From Cochliopodium minus (taxonomy: Eukaryota > Discosea > Himatismenida > Cochliopodiidae): a stretch of DNA of 31,141 bases. Both the position numbers and the translations under genes were made by a program. The notes below the pieces were generated by a model. The model was not told the DNA's origin and did not search any database. It was given only the letters and a program-made list of their open reading frames with translations. Positions 11,004-22,146 of the stretch are shown here, in pieces. Within the stretch, counting starts at the first letter, position 1. Every line of letters starts with the position of its first letter. Location: contig JAMYWO010000322.1 in the NCBI GenBank assembly GCA_024220525.1, positions 2,881 to 34,021 of the forward strand, read 5' to 3'.

Positions 11004-14000
11004 ATGCCATTGGTGCTAGAGATGACTTGGCAAGATTGGAGTTCAGGAGATGAAGAAATCAAAAAAATAGTAGTAGGATGGGATGGATCGAATGCCTCCC
11101 AAAACAACACGATAGAAATCTCCTCCCATTTCGCCAAAGTGTTGGATTTGAAGCATCATCAAAAAGTATCCATCAAACCTTTGAAGAAATTGAAACAAGC
11201 CACCCAAGTGGAACTAGAACCATTGACAGAAGATGATTGGGAACTAATCGTAATAAAAAATATCTTTATTTAAATAAAATAAAAATAAAAATAAAATAAA
11301 AATAAAATAAAAATAAAAATAAAATAAAAATAAAAATAAAAAATAATCAAAAAAGAAAAAATACATTTAATATTATAATATTCATATTTTTTATTAGGAA
11401 AAAAATGGAAGCTATTTGGAAGGGCAGGTTTTGAACCAAATATGTGTGGGATTTGAATCTCAGATATTTCCTTTGTGGATCCACTCTCAAGCGTTTGCTT
11501 ATGTTAAAATCTCTTCAACACAACCTGAGAAAATCGTTAGGTTTGGAAACAACACTGAAGTAAAAAAAAAAAAAAACTTTAAATTAAAATAAAATAAATT
11601 AAAAAAACTAAAAATAAAATATTTAATTTTAAATCAGATAAATATTGAAAATTAAAAAAAAAAATTAAAAAAAAAAACAATATTTATTTAAAGAAATCAA
11701 CATAATTTTATTTTCCAATTCAAGTAAAAATAAATTAAAAATTAAAAAAAAAATATGAATCAAAAATAAAACATAAATTTTTTAAAAAAAAAAAAAAAGA
11801 TGATGGTAGCTCCCAGAATAAGAAAAAAAGAAGAAAAAGCAGAACTCCTCAAAAACGATGAAAAAGAAAATTCAAAAGAAGATTCAAAGAATAATAAAGA
11901 TTTAAACAATAATAAAGATTCAAACAAGAACAAAGATTTAAAGAATAAAGATTCAAAGAATGAAGAGATATTTCCGAAAAAAGGGACGAGGTATGTGAGA
12001 AGTGTGATTTTGGAAAGTGTGGATGAAACAATGCAGAAAAAAGATTTTGTCAACTTTGTTTTTCTTTCTTCCCTTACTTTGCAGTCTTTGCATTTCAATC
12101 TCAATTCCTTCGTTTGCGTTTCCACTATTGAATACAAAAAAACTAACGAAAAAGAAAAAAAGGTATAAAAAAATAATTGTTTCAGTTAAAATAAAAAAAA
12201 TGTGAAATAATTATTTAAAACAAAATAAAAATAAATATAAAATGAAAACAAAATAAAAATAAATATAAAAATTTAAAAGAATTAAAATCAATTAAAAAAT
12301 AATAACAAATAATCCTAGATAATCCTTCTGAGATTAGAATTATAGAAGACAACAAAATTGATAGATTTTTTTCTTTATCAAATTTTCAAAAAAAAAATCA
12401 TTCGAAAAAAAAAAATAAAAAAAAATAAAAAATTTCAATAAAATTTGAAATTAATTGAAAAAATAACAACAAATTATTTCAATAAGGAAAAAATTGAGAG
12501 TCTCCCAAAGAAAAAACCAGTTTTGATGAATAAAGTGTTTTTAAACATAAAAATAAACGAAAAAGTTCCTTACTCCTTCATCGCACTGAAAAGGGAAGTG
12601 TTTGAAAACTCCCTCCTTCAACCAATGCACCGATGCAAACTCTTCCTTCACAACCCTTTGCAACCCCTTCCCCTCGAAAAGATAACTCTGCATCCTGTCA
12701 TCTGGGATTCTCCTAATTCAAACAATAAAGAAATTTCTCCGAAAATTCCAGAAGAACTTCACAAAAAAATATTTGAAAAATTCTCTACTTTTCTTCTCAA
12801 CAACGAAAACAAAATTCTCACTCAATCCTCCCTCATCCCCCTATCTTTAAATAACAATAATAATTTAAATGACAATAATTTTAATAATAATTTTATTAAT
12901 AATAATCTAAATGAGAATAATTCAATTAATAACAATAATTTAATTAACAGTAATCTAATTAACAATAATTTAATTAACAGTTATTTTTTTACACATTTTT
13001 CGGTGGAGATGAACAAGCCCGAAAAAAAACCCAAAAAGAAAGATGATGAGCAGGTCACTCCTCCTTCTCATTACGAGACCCGCGAACTTCTCTCTAATCT
13101 CACCAACCTCACCAATCACCAAGTCACCGCCAACATGATTTCTAATCACTCCTCTAATGGTTTTTTTTTTCTCTTAATTTGCAATTTTTAATTTGCTTTT
13201 TAAAAAGAAATTTGTTCATAATTATTTGTATTTAAATCAAATTTTTAATTTTATTTTTTTTTAAAATTTAAATTTTTTTTAAATTTTTATTTTAAAAAAA
13301 TTTTATTTTAATCTATTTTTTATTTTAATTTATATTTTATTTTAATTTAATTTATATTTTAATTTAAAAAATTTTTAATTTATTTTAAATTATTTTATAT
13401 TTTAATTTAATTTATATTTTGATTTAATTTTTCAATTAATTTTAATTTTTTATTGCTTATTTTTTTTTCAGAGAACAAAAAGAAAATTAAAAAAGAGGAG
13501 GAAAAAGAGGAGGAAGAAAAAACATATGTTGAATCATTTATCATCAAAAACCCAAAGAAGATAGTTCTGGAAATGTCTGATTCAATCCACATCACTCCCA
13601 AATCTTTCTCCATCAATTCCGTCGAAATGAAACAGTTGGGTTTCGTAGAGGATTTGTGTGTGGAAGTCGAAAAACACATTAATTGGTGCACTCATAGCAA
13701 TTTTTTACAAATCAACTCTGTCTTGCCCAGTTCTGTTGGTTCTTTGTTATTAATTGTAATTTTTTTTCTATTTTCATTTAATCCTAATTTATTATTATTT
13801 TTATTAATTTTTTATTAATTTTCATTTTTCCAATTAATATTTTAATTTTTATTACCATTCGTATTTCAATCATTTTATTTATTTTTATCGTACTAGAAAT
13901 GTGATATATTTATTAATTTTTATTTTTATTATTAATTTTTAAATTTTATTAATTTTTAAATTTTATTTTTTTGATTTTTGTTTATTCAATTTTTTTTTTA

Positions 14001-16292
14001 AAAAAGACAGGACAAACACTATCAGGAAAAACATCAATACTGAAGGCAATAGAAAAAGAGAAAATGGAGAAAAACAAGATGTTTGTGGAGTACATCAACT
14101 GTTCCGAGTTGAGCAACAAAAGATACAGCACCATCAAATCCAAACTCAACTCTATTTTCAACAAAGCTGTAAGAAATCAGCCCTCCCTCCTTCTCTTCGA
14201 TGATTTAGATGTTTTGATTTTGCCTCAAGAACAAGGTTTTACTTTTTTTTGTTTATTTTTTAAACTTTTTTTATTTTTATTCATTTTTTTAAAAAAAATT
14301 TTGTTAACATCAATGTTGAAATTTTTATTTAAAGCGTTCACATCATAATAAAGTTTATTTTAAATATTTTAATCAAAAAAATTTTAATTTCTAAAAGATC
14401 ATTCTTTTTTAAAAATATTAACAATTTTCAATAAGATGGTTTATTTTTTAAAAAAGATTATTTCAAAATAAAATATTCACTTTTTAATTTTCTTTATATT
14501 TTAAAAAAAAAAATTTTGTTTATTTAAACATTCAAATTTTTATTTTCATTTTAAATTTTACTAGATAAATATTTTAATTTTAATTTATTCATTTTTTAAA
14601 AAGTTTTGATTTAAATTCTTTTTTTTCAAAAAAAAAAAAAAAAAAAAGACGAAAATAACACAGTGAGAACAAACCAAATAACAAGTTTTATTTACGATTT
14701 TATGACATACATCTCCCCTCCCAAAAACTCAATAGCGATGATTGGGACATGCAAATCAGAACAATCCATAAACAAAAAGTTTGTTGACAACACTTTGTTG
14801 AATCGTGTCATTCAGTTAAAGGTTCCTCCTCTTAACGGTCGTCATCTCATCTTGTCTTCTATTTTGAAATTAAACAATAATTTGTTTTGTGATGAAAAAG
14901 TCATTGAAAGTGTTTCCAAACTTACTGAAGGTAAAAATGAACAAAAAAAATAAAAATTCAAACAAAATTTTTTGATAATTAAAAAAATTGATGAAAAATA
15001 AAATCAATTTTTTGAATTATTTTTTGGAAATAAATAACAAAATGAAATAAAAAAAAAAGACAAAAATTAATTTTTAAAAAAAATATGAAAGAAAAAAAAT
15101 GTAAATCTCAAAATTAAATAATAGAAAACCAAAATAAAATTTTGAAAAAATAAAACATTAAAGATGAAAGTTTATTTTAAAAAATATAAAATTAACAAAA
15201 AAAATATAAAATAATAAAATAATCAAGTAAAAAATGTAATTAAATAAAAATGTAAAAAATATAATTATTAAAAAAAAAAAAATGAAAAACTATTTTTTAA
15301 ATTTTTTGTTTTTTTGTAGGATTTGTAGCGGGAGATTTACAACAACTTGTGGAAAGAGCATTACATTGTGCGTCTTTTAAACTTCTTCAAAAAGAAAATG
15401 ATGAAAATCAAAGAATTGAAAACAAAGAAATGATTTCAGAGAATAAAAACTACAGTTTTTTTTCAGAGAAAAATAAGAGAATTGACATTTCCCTTCTTGA
15501 CTTTAAAAATGCTCTCAAAGATTATACTCCTTCTTCCTTGAAAGGTGTCACTCTACACAAAAGTGAAATTGAATGGAGTGATGTTGTAAAAAAAAAAGAA
15601 ATTATAATTTCAATTAATTTATTTTCATTTTAATTAATTTATTATAAATTATTTTAATTTATTTTAATTTTGATTAATTTATTTTCATTTTGATTAATTT
15701 ATTTTCATTTATTTTAATTTATTTTAATTTATTTTCATTTTGATTAATTTTAATTTTAATTATTTATTTTCATTTTAATTTTTTTTAAAATAAATAATTT
15801 TCTTATTTTGATATAATTTTTATTTTAAAATTTTTTTTAATTTAAATTTAAAATTGATTAAAGGGAGGACTTTGGAATGTGAAACAGATAGTAAAAGAAA
15901 CGATTGAGTGGCCTTCCAAGTACTCTCCTTTCTTTAAAAAATCTCAACTCAGACTTCGTTCTGGTCTTTTGCTGTATGGAGGTAAAAAAAAATTTAAAAA
16001 ATTAATAAATAAATAAATTAAAAATAATATATAAAAAAAAAGGACCTGGTTGTGGAAAAACTGTAAAAATATTCATTTTTAATTTTTAACTCATTTTTAA
16101 TTTTTTTATTTCTTTTTTATTTTTTTAATTTTATTTTTCATTTTTTTTTTTTTATCCACATTTTTTTTCATTTTTTTATTAGATGTTGGCAGGAGCAATA
16201 GCAAAGGAATGCAGACTTAATTTCATTTCAGTGAAAGGACCTGAATTACTCAGCAAATATATCGGTGCATCCGAACAATCCATCAGAGACTT
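11004..16292 (+). CDS. PEX1: Peroxisome biogenesis AAA ATPase PEX1, 3' end lost at gap
   Basis: Eleven exons: 11004-11249, 11398-11559, 11800-12162, 12487-13159, 13472-13755, 14007-14235, 14649-14930, 15320-15585, 15864-15981, 16044-16063, 16183-16292 (917 codons plus 2 nt). The N-domain shows [27 protein letters not shown] and [16 protein letters not shown]1 has Walker A GQTLSGKT (residues about 578-585) and a Walker B-like LLLFDD. The inter-domain segment has [15 protein letters not shown], and D2 opens with [40 protein letters not shown] and [22 protein letters not shown]1 with PEX6 extracts the PTS receptor PEX5 from the peroxisomal membrane. D2 Walker B and everything after are missing because the contig ends at the N at 16425. 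Residues about 379-420 are an Asn-rich insert. Exon 4's 5' edge (AG at 12485-12486) is chosen by phase. Confidence 0.92.
12841..12984 (+). repeat. Asn-rich AAT/AAC trinucleotide tract inside PEX1
   Basis: Within exon 4 an imperfect (AAT/AAC) run encodes alternating Asn with Leu, Phe, Ile and Ser ([11 protein letters not shown] and so on) over about 45 residues. It sits between the N-terminal domain and D1, a usual place for a tolerated linker. The run stays in frame, so it is translated. Confidence 0.85.
16044..16063 (+). other. 20-nt microexon encoding the PEX1 D2 P-loop
   Basis: Flanked by AG (16042-16043) and GT (16064-16065). With one base from the previous exon it encodes exactly GPGCGKT, the D2 Walker A, and joins LLLYG to [10 protein letters not shown]. 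The conserved PEX1 D2 sequence confirms the join. Confidence 0.9.
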
Positions 16293-16424
16293 GTAAATTT
16301 TTTAATAATAAAAATAAAAAGAATTTATTAAGAAAAAATAAATCAATAAATGAAAAAAAAATAAAAAATAAAAAATAAAAAATAAAAAATAAAAAATAAA
16401 AAATAAAAAATAAAAAATAAAAAA

Positions 16425-16425
16425 N
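16425..16425. other. Assembly gap (single N), contig A to contig B
   Basis: One ambiguous base follows about 70 bases of (TAAAAAA)n low complexity inside an unfinished PEX1 intron. The sequence after it does not continue PEX1 and begins the next contig with a 77-base string repeated at the window end. Confidence 0.85.
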
Positions 16426-16502
16426 TGTTTAAATCTATTAACTTGTCAAATTTTAAATTTTGGAAACATTTGCCAACAAATCAATAGTAAATAGATATGA
16501 TC
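16426..16502 (+). repeat. 77-bp exact direct repeat, copy 1
   Basis: Identical over 77 bases to 31065-31141, by reading both. It starts directly after the N and is followed by different sequence. The length of exactly 77 and the position at contig ends point to a de Bruijn graph overlap, meaning that contig C continues into contig B in the assembly graph. Confidence 0.95.
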
Positions 16503-16744
16503 ATTATCAAAAATAAATTGAACAATCCATTATATAGGAATTTTGAGTGAATTGCCACATGTCTTTAAACATTGTTGTAATTGTCTTGGGAAGAGTAGAA
16601 TGTTTCCTTTTAACAAGAATTGGCTTTCAAGATTATTTGGTCAAGATAAGAGCAAACAAATCCAATTTTATAATTTTACATTAAATATAATCTTTTTTTC
16701 AGCAATCCTTTTTAATTTATTTAATTTTATTATTTTGAAAGATC
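16503..16744. other. 3' flank of the alanyl-tRNA synthetase gene, probably with a repeat-derived piece
   Basis: About 240 bases between the 77-mer and the AlaRS stop. The first 180 or so have exon-like composition (16543-16690 reads SELPHVFKHCCNCLG on the plus strand) but match no family I know. Because contig C joins here through the 77-mer, this may be the continuation of the same degenerate element, ending against the AlaRS 3' flank. Confidence 0.35.
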
Positions 16745-19700
16745 TCAATTAAGAAGTTCAGAAGCATACTTCTCTGCAAGTTTCAAAGCTTCATCAAAAG
16801 AATCAACCTATCAATAAAAAAATAAAAAATTAAACAAAAAATAAACAAAAAAAGAAATTTATTTTAGAAATATTTCTTTTTTAAATTTTTACCTTGTCTC
16901 CATTTGCAGCAGCAAAATTAGGTCTCCCACCACCTTTACCACCCAATAATAATGCTATTTCTTGAGCCCATTTTCCTTCAAGAAAATAAAAATAGATTAA
17001 ATTAATTAAAAAGTTATAAAAAATAAATTAAATTTTTTTTTGAAAAAGGTTTTAAAATGAAAAATTTCTTCTCATTACCTGCATTCAATTTTGAAGAAAG
17101 AGATTGAGGAACACAACAATTAATGAAAACTGTTTTGTCATCTCTAGTCAAAAAACAAGCAGCTGTGGTGTTACATGTGTCCGAAAAAAGTTTGCAAGCA
17201 TTATTTAATCCCTTTTTTATTTTATTTTAAAAAAAATTAATTTTAAATTTCATTTTGTATTTGATTTTATTTAAAATTAAATTTATTTTTTTAAAAAATT
17301 TAAAAACGATGAAAAAGAAAGAAGATTTACTTTTTTATTTCCACCAATGTTGAGATCAATTACAATGAATTTAGTACCTTTTTGAGTACATTCATTTGAA
17401 AGGTTTTTGGCTAATTCCAATGATGATTCCAACCCCCCTTTTCTTTCTTGGAATAATTTCTTACCTAAAAAATAAAAATAATTTCAATAAAAAAAATTAA
17501 ATAAAAAAAGAAAAGAATGTAATTAAATCAAAAAATTAAATTTATCTTTTTTTTTAATTTTTGATCAATAATAGTTATAAAAGAGTAAATAAGATTATAA
17601 TAGTTGTAATTAAGATAGATTATAAGATTATAATAGATTATAATAAATTATAATAGTTATAAAAGAGTAAATAAGATTATAATAGTTGTAATTAAGATAG
17701 ATTATAAAATTATAATAAATTATAATAGTTATAAAAGAGTAATTAAGATTATAATAGATTATAATAGTTATAAAAGAGTAAATAAGATTATAATAGTTGT
17801 AATTAAGATAGATTATAAGAGTAAATAAGATTATAATAGATTATAATAGTTATAATAGAGTAATTAAGATTATAATAAAGTAAATAAGATTATAATAATA
17901 TCAATTAAGATAGATTATAAGATTATAATAAATTATAATTGTTATAAAAGAGTAAATAAGATAAATAATAATAGGAGGGAGGGGTTACTGAGGATTCTGT
18001 GGTGATCTTCAATTTCTCTGCGGAGATACAAAGGTAGGGTAGAGTTTAAAAGTTCTTGTTGAATCAATTTGAATTCATTTGTCAATTTTTCTCCCTCCAA
18101 TTCTTTAGCATTCTCCACTCTCTTCAACAAACTTTCTCCTATTTTTTTCATTATAAATTAATTGAATTAAATTAATAAAAATAAAATTAAAAATAAAAAT
18201 AAAATTAAAAATAAACAAAAATAAGAATAAAAATAATAAAATTAATAAATTGAATTAATAAATAAGAATAAAAATAATAGAATAAAAAGATATAGAGAGG
18301 AGAGAAGAATTTACCAAAGAGACGAGATTCTTCAGCCAAAGAACCCGTGATAGCAGTGATGCGGGAGACACCTGCAGAAGGAGAAGTGTCAGAAGTGATG
18401 TAAAAGAATTTTGCTTCTTCCATGTTCTTCAAATGTGTTCCTCCTTTAATTATCAAAAATAAATTCATTATTTAACAATTAAATCAATCAATACATTAAT
18501 ACAAAAATAAAAAATTCAAAAATAAAAAAAGTCAAATTGAAAAAATAATTTAAAAAACTAGAAAAAATAAAAAATAAAATAAATAAGGAGAGGAAAGAGG
18601 AGAGGGAATTTACCACAAAGTTCAACGGAGAAATTAGAGTTGTTGAGGTCAGAAGGATTTTTCAAGAGAGAATCGACATCAATACCCAGAGAGACAACAC
18701 GGACAGGATCAGGATATTTCTCTCCAAAAACAGCACGAATACCATGAATAGACAAAGCAGAAGATAAAGGAACAACTTTATCATAAATCTCCCATTTACT
18801 CTTTATCTTTTCATTACATATCTTTTCTACTTTTTCTATTTGTTCATTTGTCAATCTCTTCTTTGATGAAAAATCAAATCTCAATTTTAATGTGTCCACC
18901 TTTTTTTTAACAAAATAATAAAATTAAAATCAATAAAATAATAAATAAAATAAAATAAATTTAAAATTAAAAATAAATTTAAAATTAAAAATAAATAAAA
19001 GAATTTTTAATAGAAGCAAACTTTAAGAAGGAAATCATAAAATTAATGTTTAAATTTGAAGTAAAATTTATATTAAATAAATCAAAAATTAAAAATAATA
19101 TTAAATAAGGAATACAAATAAGTAAAGATTGAATAAAAATAAAAATAATATTAAAGTAAAGATTAAAGGAATAAAAATAAAAATAGATAAATAAATATAT
19201 AAATCAATAGAGAGAGAGAGAGAGAGAGAAAGTGTGTATGTATGTATTACCAAAGAACCTTTTTGTTCAACTTCATCACCAACAATGTGTTTGAGGGCAA
19301 AGTTGAGGAGATGGGTAGAGGTGTGGTTAGAGGTGATGGATTTACGTTTTTCAAGATCAACACGTAAAGTAGCAACGTCACCAACAGAAAGAGTACCATT
19401 ATTTAAATCTCCCACATGAATGACATATCCTGCATATGACTGAACTGCTTTCACCAAAAATATTCCATTCACTTCTTCTTTTTCTCCTTCTTTTTTTACT
19501 GTTGTAAAATCTCCCAAATCATATATTTGTCCTCCTGATTCATAGTAAAAATTGGTCCTTTAAAAATCAAAAAATAAAATTAATATATTAAATTTCAATT
19601 TAAATTTAACAAATTAGAAAATAAAATTTTAAACCAAAAAAACAACAATGTTCAAATAAGACATAAATAAACTTAATAAAACAATGTTTAAATAAGACAT

Positions 19701-21455
19701 AAATAAAACTTTATAAAACAACAATGTTTAAATAAGATATAAAATAAAAACATTAAAAAGAAAGAAAGAAAGTGTTAAAAATATTGTAAAAATAAAATGT
19801 GAAACAAAAGAATAAGAATGAAAAGAAAAAAGAAAAAAAAGAGGGGAAATTTACTTGTCAAAGATGACAGCATAGATGCCATCATCAGAGGAAATGGATT
19901 GAACAAACTTTTTGTTTTTGTGATCCCAAATGCTGACAACTTTAGAAGAGATATCAAGAAGAGAGTACTTGTGAGAATCATCAGTGACAGAAATGTTTGA
20001 TTTTTGAAGGAAATCAGTTTCATTAGCAGTAAAAGAAACCTCATCATAAACACTTCCTTTTTCACTTTTTGTATTTTTGAGAGCTTCCAATTCCAAGTAT
20101 TTATCAAACCCTGGCAAATCTACTTTCAAAGGAGGTTTGTATTCTTCGCACATTCTTTCGGTGAGATCAACAGGGAAACCATAGGTGGTCCACAACTTTG
20201 CAGCAATCTCACCAGGAAAGACAATGAGTTGTTTGGAATCTTGTTTTCCGTCTGTTAAAGTTTTTGCGTTTTTGTTGAACAATTCGATACCGTTGTTTAA
20301 AGTTCTTTCAAATCTTTTTTCTTCTTCACTGATGATGCTTTCTATCTCTGTTTGTTTTTCTTTCAATTCTGGAAAGAAATCACCAAGAGATTCCACCACA
20401 ACAGGAACCAATTTGGTGAAGAAGCCATTGTCTGCTTTCAATTTTTGTCTTCCATAAAGAACTGCACGTCTCAAAATACGTCTCAAAACATAATCTCTCC
20501 CGTTTGATCCTGGTCTTCCTCCATCTGCTATTGCAATACTCAATGTACGAATGTGATCAGCAATTACTCTGAAAGCCATATCTACTTGATCAAGGTCTTC
20601 TTTCCCTACCTTTGCTCCATAAGGCTTTGAATTGGTCACCCTTTGAATCTCCTCAAAGATTCTGGTAAAGATTTCTGTGTCATAGTTGGATCTTTTGTTG
20701 TGCATTACACTCACAAGTCTTTCGAAACCCATTCCTGTATCCACGTGTTTATTTGGCAAAGTTCTCAAACTGGAATCACCTTCACGATTGAATTGAATGA
20801 AAACAAGATTCCAAATCTCCAACACATCTGGATCATCTGCATTTACGAGAGCTGCTGCATCTCTTCCACCAATTCTATCGAAATGAATTTCAGAGCAAGG
20901 ACCACAAGGACCAGTAGGACCCATTTCCCAAAAGTTTTCTTTAGCACCATAAGGCAATACTCTTTCTGCAGGCAAGTACTTCAACCAAAGATCTCTTGCT
21001 TCTTCATCTGCTTTTAATCCTTGTTTTTCATCTCCTCTGAAATAAGTCACGTATAATCTTTCTGCAGGCAATTTGAGCACTTCTGTCAACAACTCCCAAG
21101 CCCAATCGATTGCCTCTTTCTTGAAATAGTCTCCAAAAGACCAATTACCAAGCATTTCAAAAAAGGTGTGGTGATAAACATCTTTTCCTACATCTTCAAG
21201 ATCATTATGTTTTCCTCCTGCTCTTATACATTTTTGACTGTTACATGCTCTTTTCAAATTTACCAATGGATGATTTGGGTCCACATTTCCCAAAAAAATT
21301 GGTTTGAATTGATTCATTCCTGAATTTGTGAATAATAAGGTTGGATCATCTAATGGAATGGTTCCATTTGATTTCACAAATGTATGTCCTTTCTTCTTTT
21401 CGAAAAATTCTATAAATGTTTTTCTAATTTCATTTGCAGTTAATTTGCTTTCCAT
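16745..21455 (-). CDS. Alanyl-tRNA synthetase
   Basis: Complete nine-exon minus-strand gene. Exons are 19855-21455, 19251-19557, 18614-18899, 18315-18443, 17989-18138, 17331-17464, 17079-17211, 16893-16975 and 16745-16807 (2886 nt, 961 aa; human AARS1 is 968). The class II core has [15 protein letters not shown] (residues 76-90), [14 protein letters not shown] (98-111, motif 2 region), [13 protein letters not shown] (181-193), GMGFERL (241-247) and motif 3 [13 protein letters not shown] (319-331). The editing domain has the zinc ligands HTSTH (612-616) and CGGTH (731-735). The C-Ala domain ends with [16 protein letters not shown]. It charges tRNA-Ala and hydrolyses mischarged Ser/Gly. No targeting presequence precedes [11 protein letters not shown], so this is the cytosolic form unless an alternative start exists. 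The first exon carries over half of the protein; all introns lie in the 3' part. Confidence 0.97.
17570..17960. repeat. Imperfect tandem repeat in an AlaRS intron
   Basis: Almost the whole intron 17465-17988 is made of interleaved units such as AGAGTAAATAAGATTATAAT and GTTGTAATTAAGATAGATTA. The longest unit is about 82 bp, with shorter derived copies. It is minisatellite-like, has no coding potential, and probably varies in length between individuals. Confidence 0.85.
19209..19230. repeat. (AG)n microsatellite
   Basis: About ten AG dinucleotides, TC on the AlaRS sense strand, lying about 20 bases inside the intron after donor 19250. A pyrimidine run this close to a donor is unlike the A-rich donors elsewhere. 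Confidence 0.9.
19647..19750. repeat. Short tandem repeat in the first AlaRS intron
   Basis: Three imperfect copies of a unit of about 37-39 bp containing CAATGTTTAAATAAGACATA. It is intronic, with no coding frame. Confidence 0.7.
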
Positions 21456-22094
21456 CTTTAAATATATATTGTTAATAAATAATTGGGTTATCTACAATAA
21501 ATCTTTCAATTTTTTTTTTTTTTATTCATCTTTGTTGTTAATAATATTTTTATATTTGAAATAAAAGCATTATCAAAGAGTCCAAATGATAAATAAGTAT
21601 TGAATTTTTATTCTTATAATTTTCTTATAAATACTTTTATTTGATGTCTTAAAAATGATACCTTTAAAAAATTTTCTAATAATTATCGAATAATGTTTAT
21701 ATTCAACTAATATAAGATTGAGATTGTGAGTAGTTCAAATTTTTTTAAATATCTTTTGATAAAATATATCAAAAAAAAATTTGTTCAATCAGAATTTGGA
21801 AAACAAGTAAATAATGGATTAATATTTGGATGGATTTTGGACACATATTTTTTTTTTTTGATTGTATTTAAATGAAACATCAGGAAAAATAAAAACTTTC
21901 AATCTATAAATATCCTTCAACAAAAATTTGATCATGTAATCCAATGTCAAACAAAAACAAATTTGTATATTAATTTTCAGTTAAAATATTAAAAAAAAAA
22001 ATGAGTCATCATATTTCTCAAAAAAAAAAAAAAATCAATAAAATCAAAAAGATTCAAAATATATAAAATATATAAAAAAAAAAATCTTGGATAA
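21456..22094. promoter_or_regulatory. Divergent intergenic region between alanyl-tRNA synthetase and ER HSP90
   Basis: 639 bases between two outward-facing start codons, so both promoters must lie here. I see a CCAAT box at 21941-21945 and a bZIP-type palindrome TGAGTCA at 22002-22008, about 90 bases before the HSP90 ATG. No full ER stress element (CCAAT-N9-CCACG) and no clear tandem heat-shock element is visible. Poly-A tracts lie near the HSP90 start. Both sites are short enough to occur by chance. Confidence 0.45.
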
Positions 22095-22146
22095 ATGAAG
22101 AATCATTTCACTTTAATTTTGGTTATTTCATTACTTTCAATTTCCA
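22095..22146 (+). other. Short first exon encoding the signal peptide of ER HSP90
   Basis: This 52-nt exon ends at donor GTAAAA (22147) and joins in phase 1 to acceptor AG at 22204-22205. The join creates a hydrophobic leader. Without it the protein would have no start and no ER targeting. Confidence 0.85.

Noticed and set aside
12318-12420. Possible extra PEX1 exon ([14 protein letters not shown])
   Set aside because: It would need a phase-1 donor upstream, but exon 3 ends in phase 0, and no donor with the right phase follows it.
20004-21017. Several plus-strand open frames
   Set aside because: They are antisense shadows of the long first exon of alanyl-tRNA synthetase.
21941-21959. ER stress element (CCAAT-N9-CCACG) before ER HSP90
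   Set aside because: The CCAAT half is present but the CCACG half is not found nine bases later.
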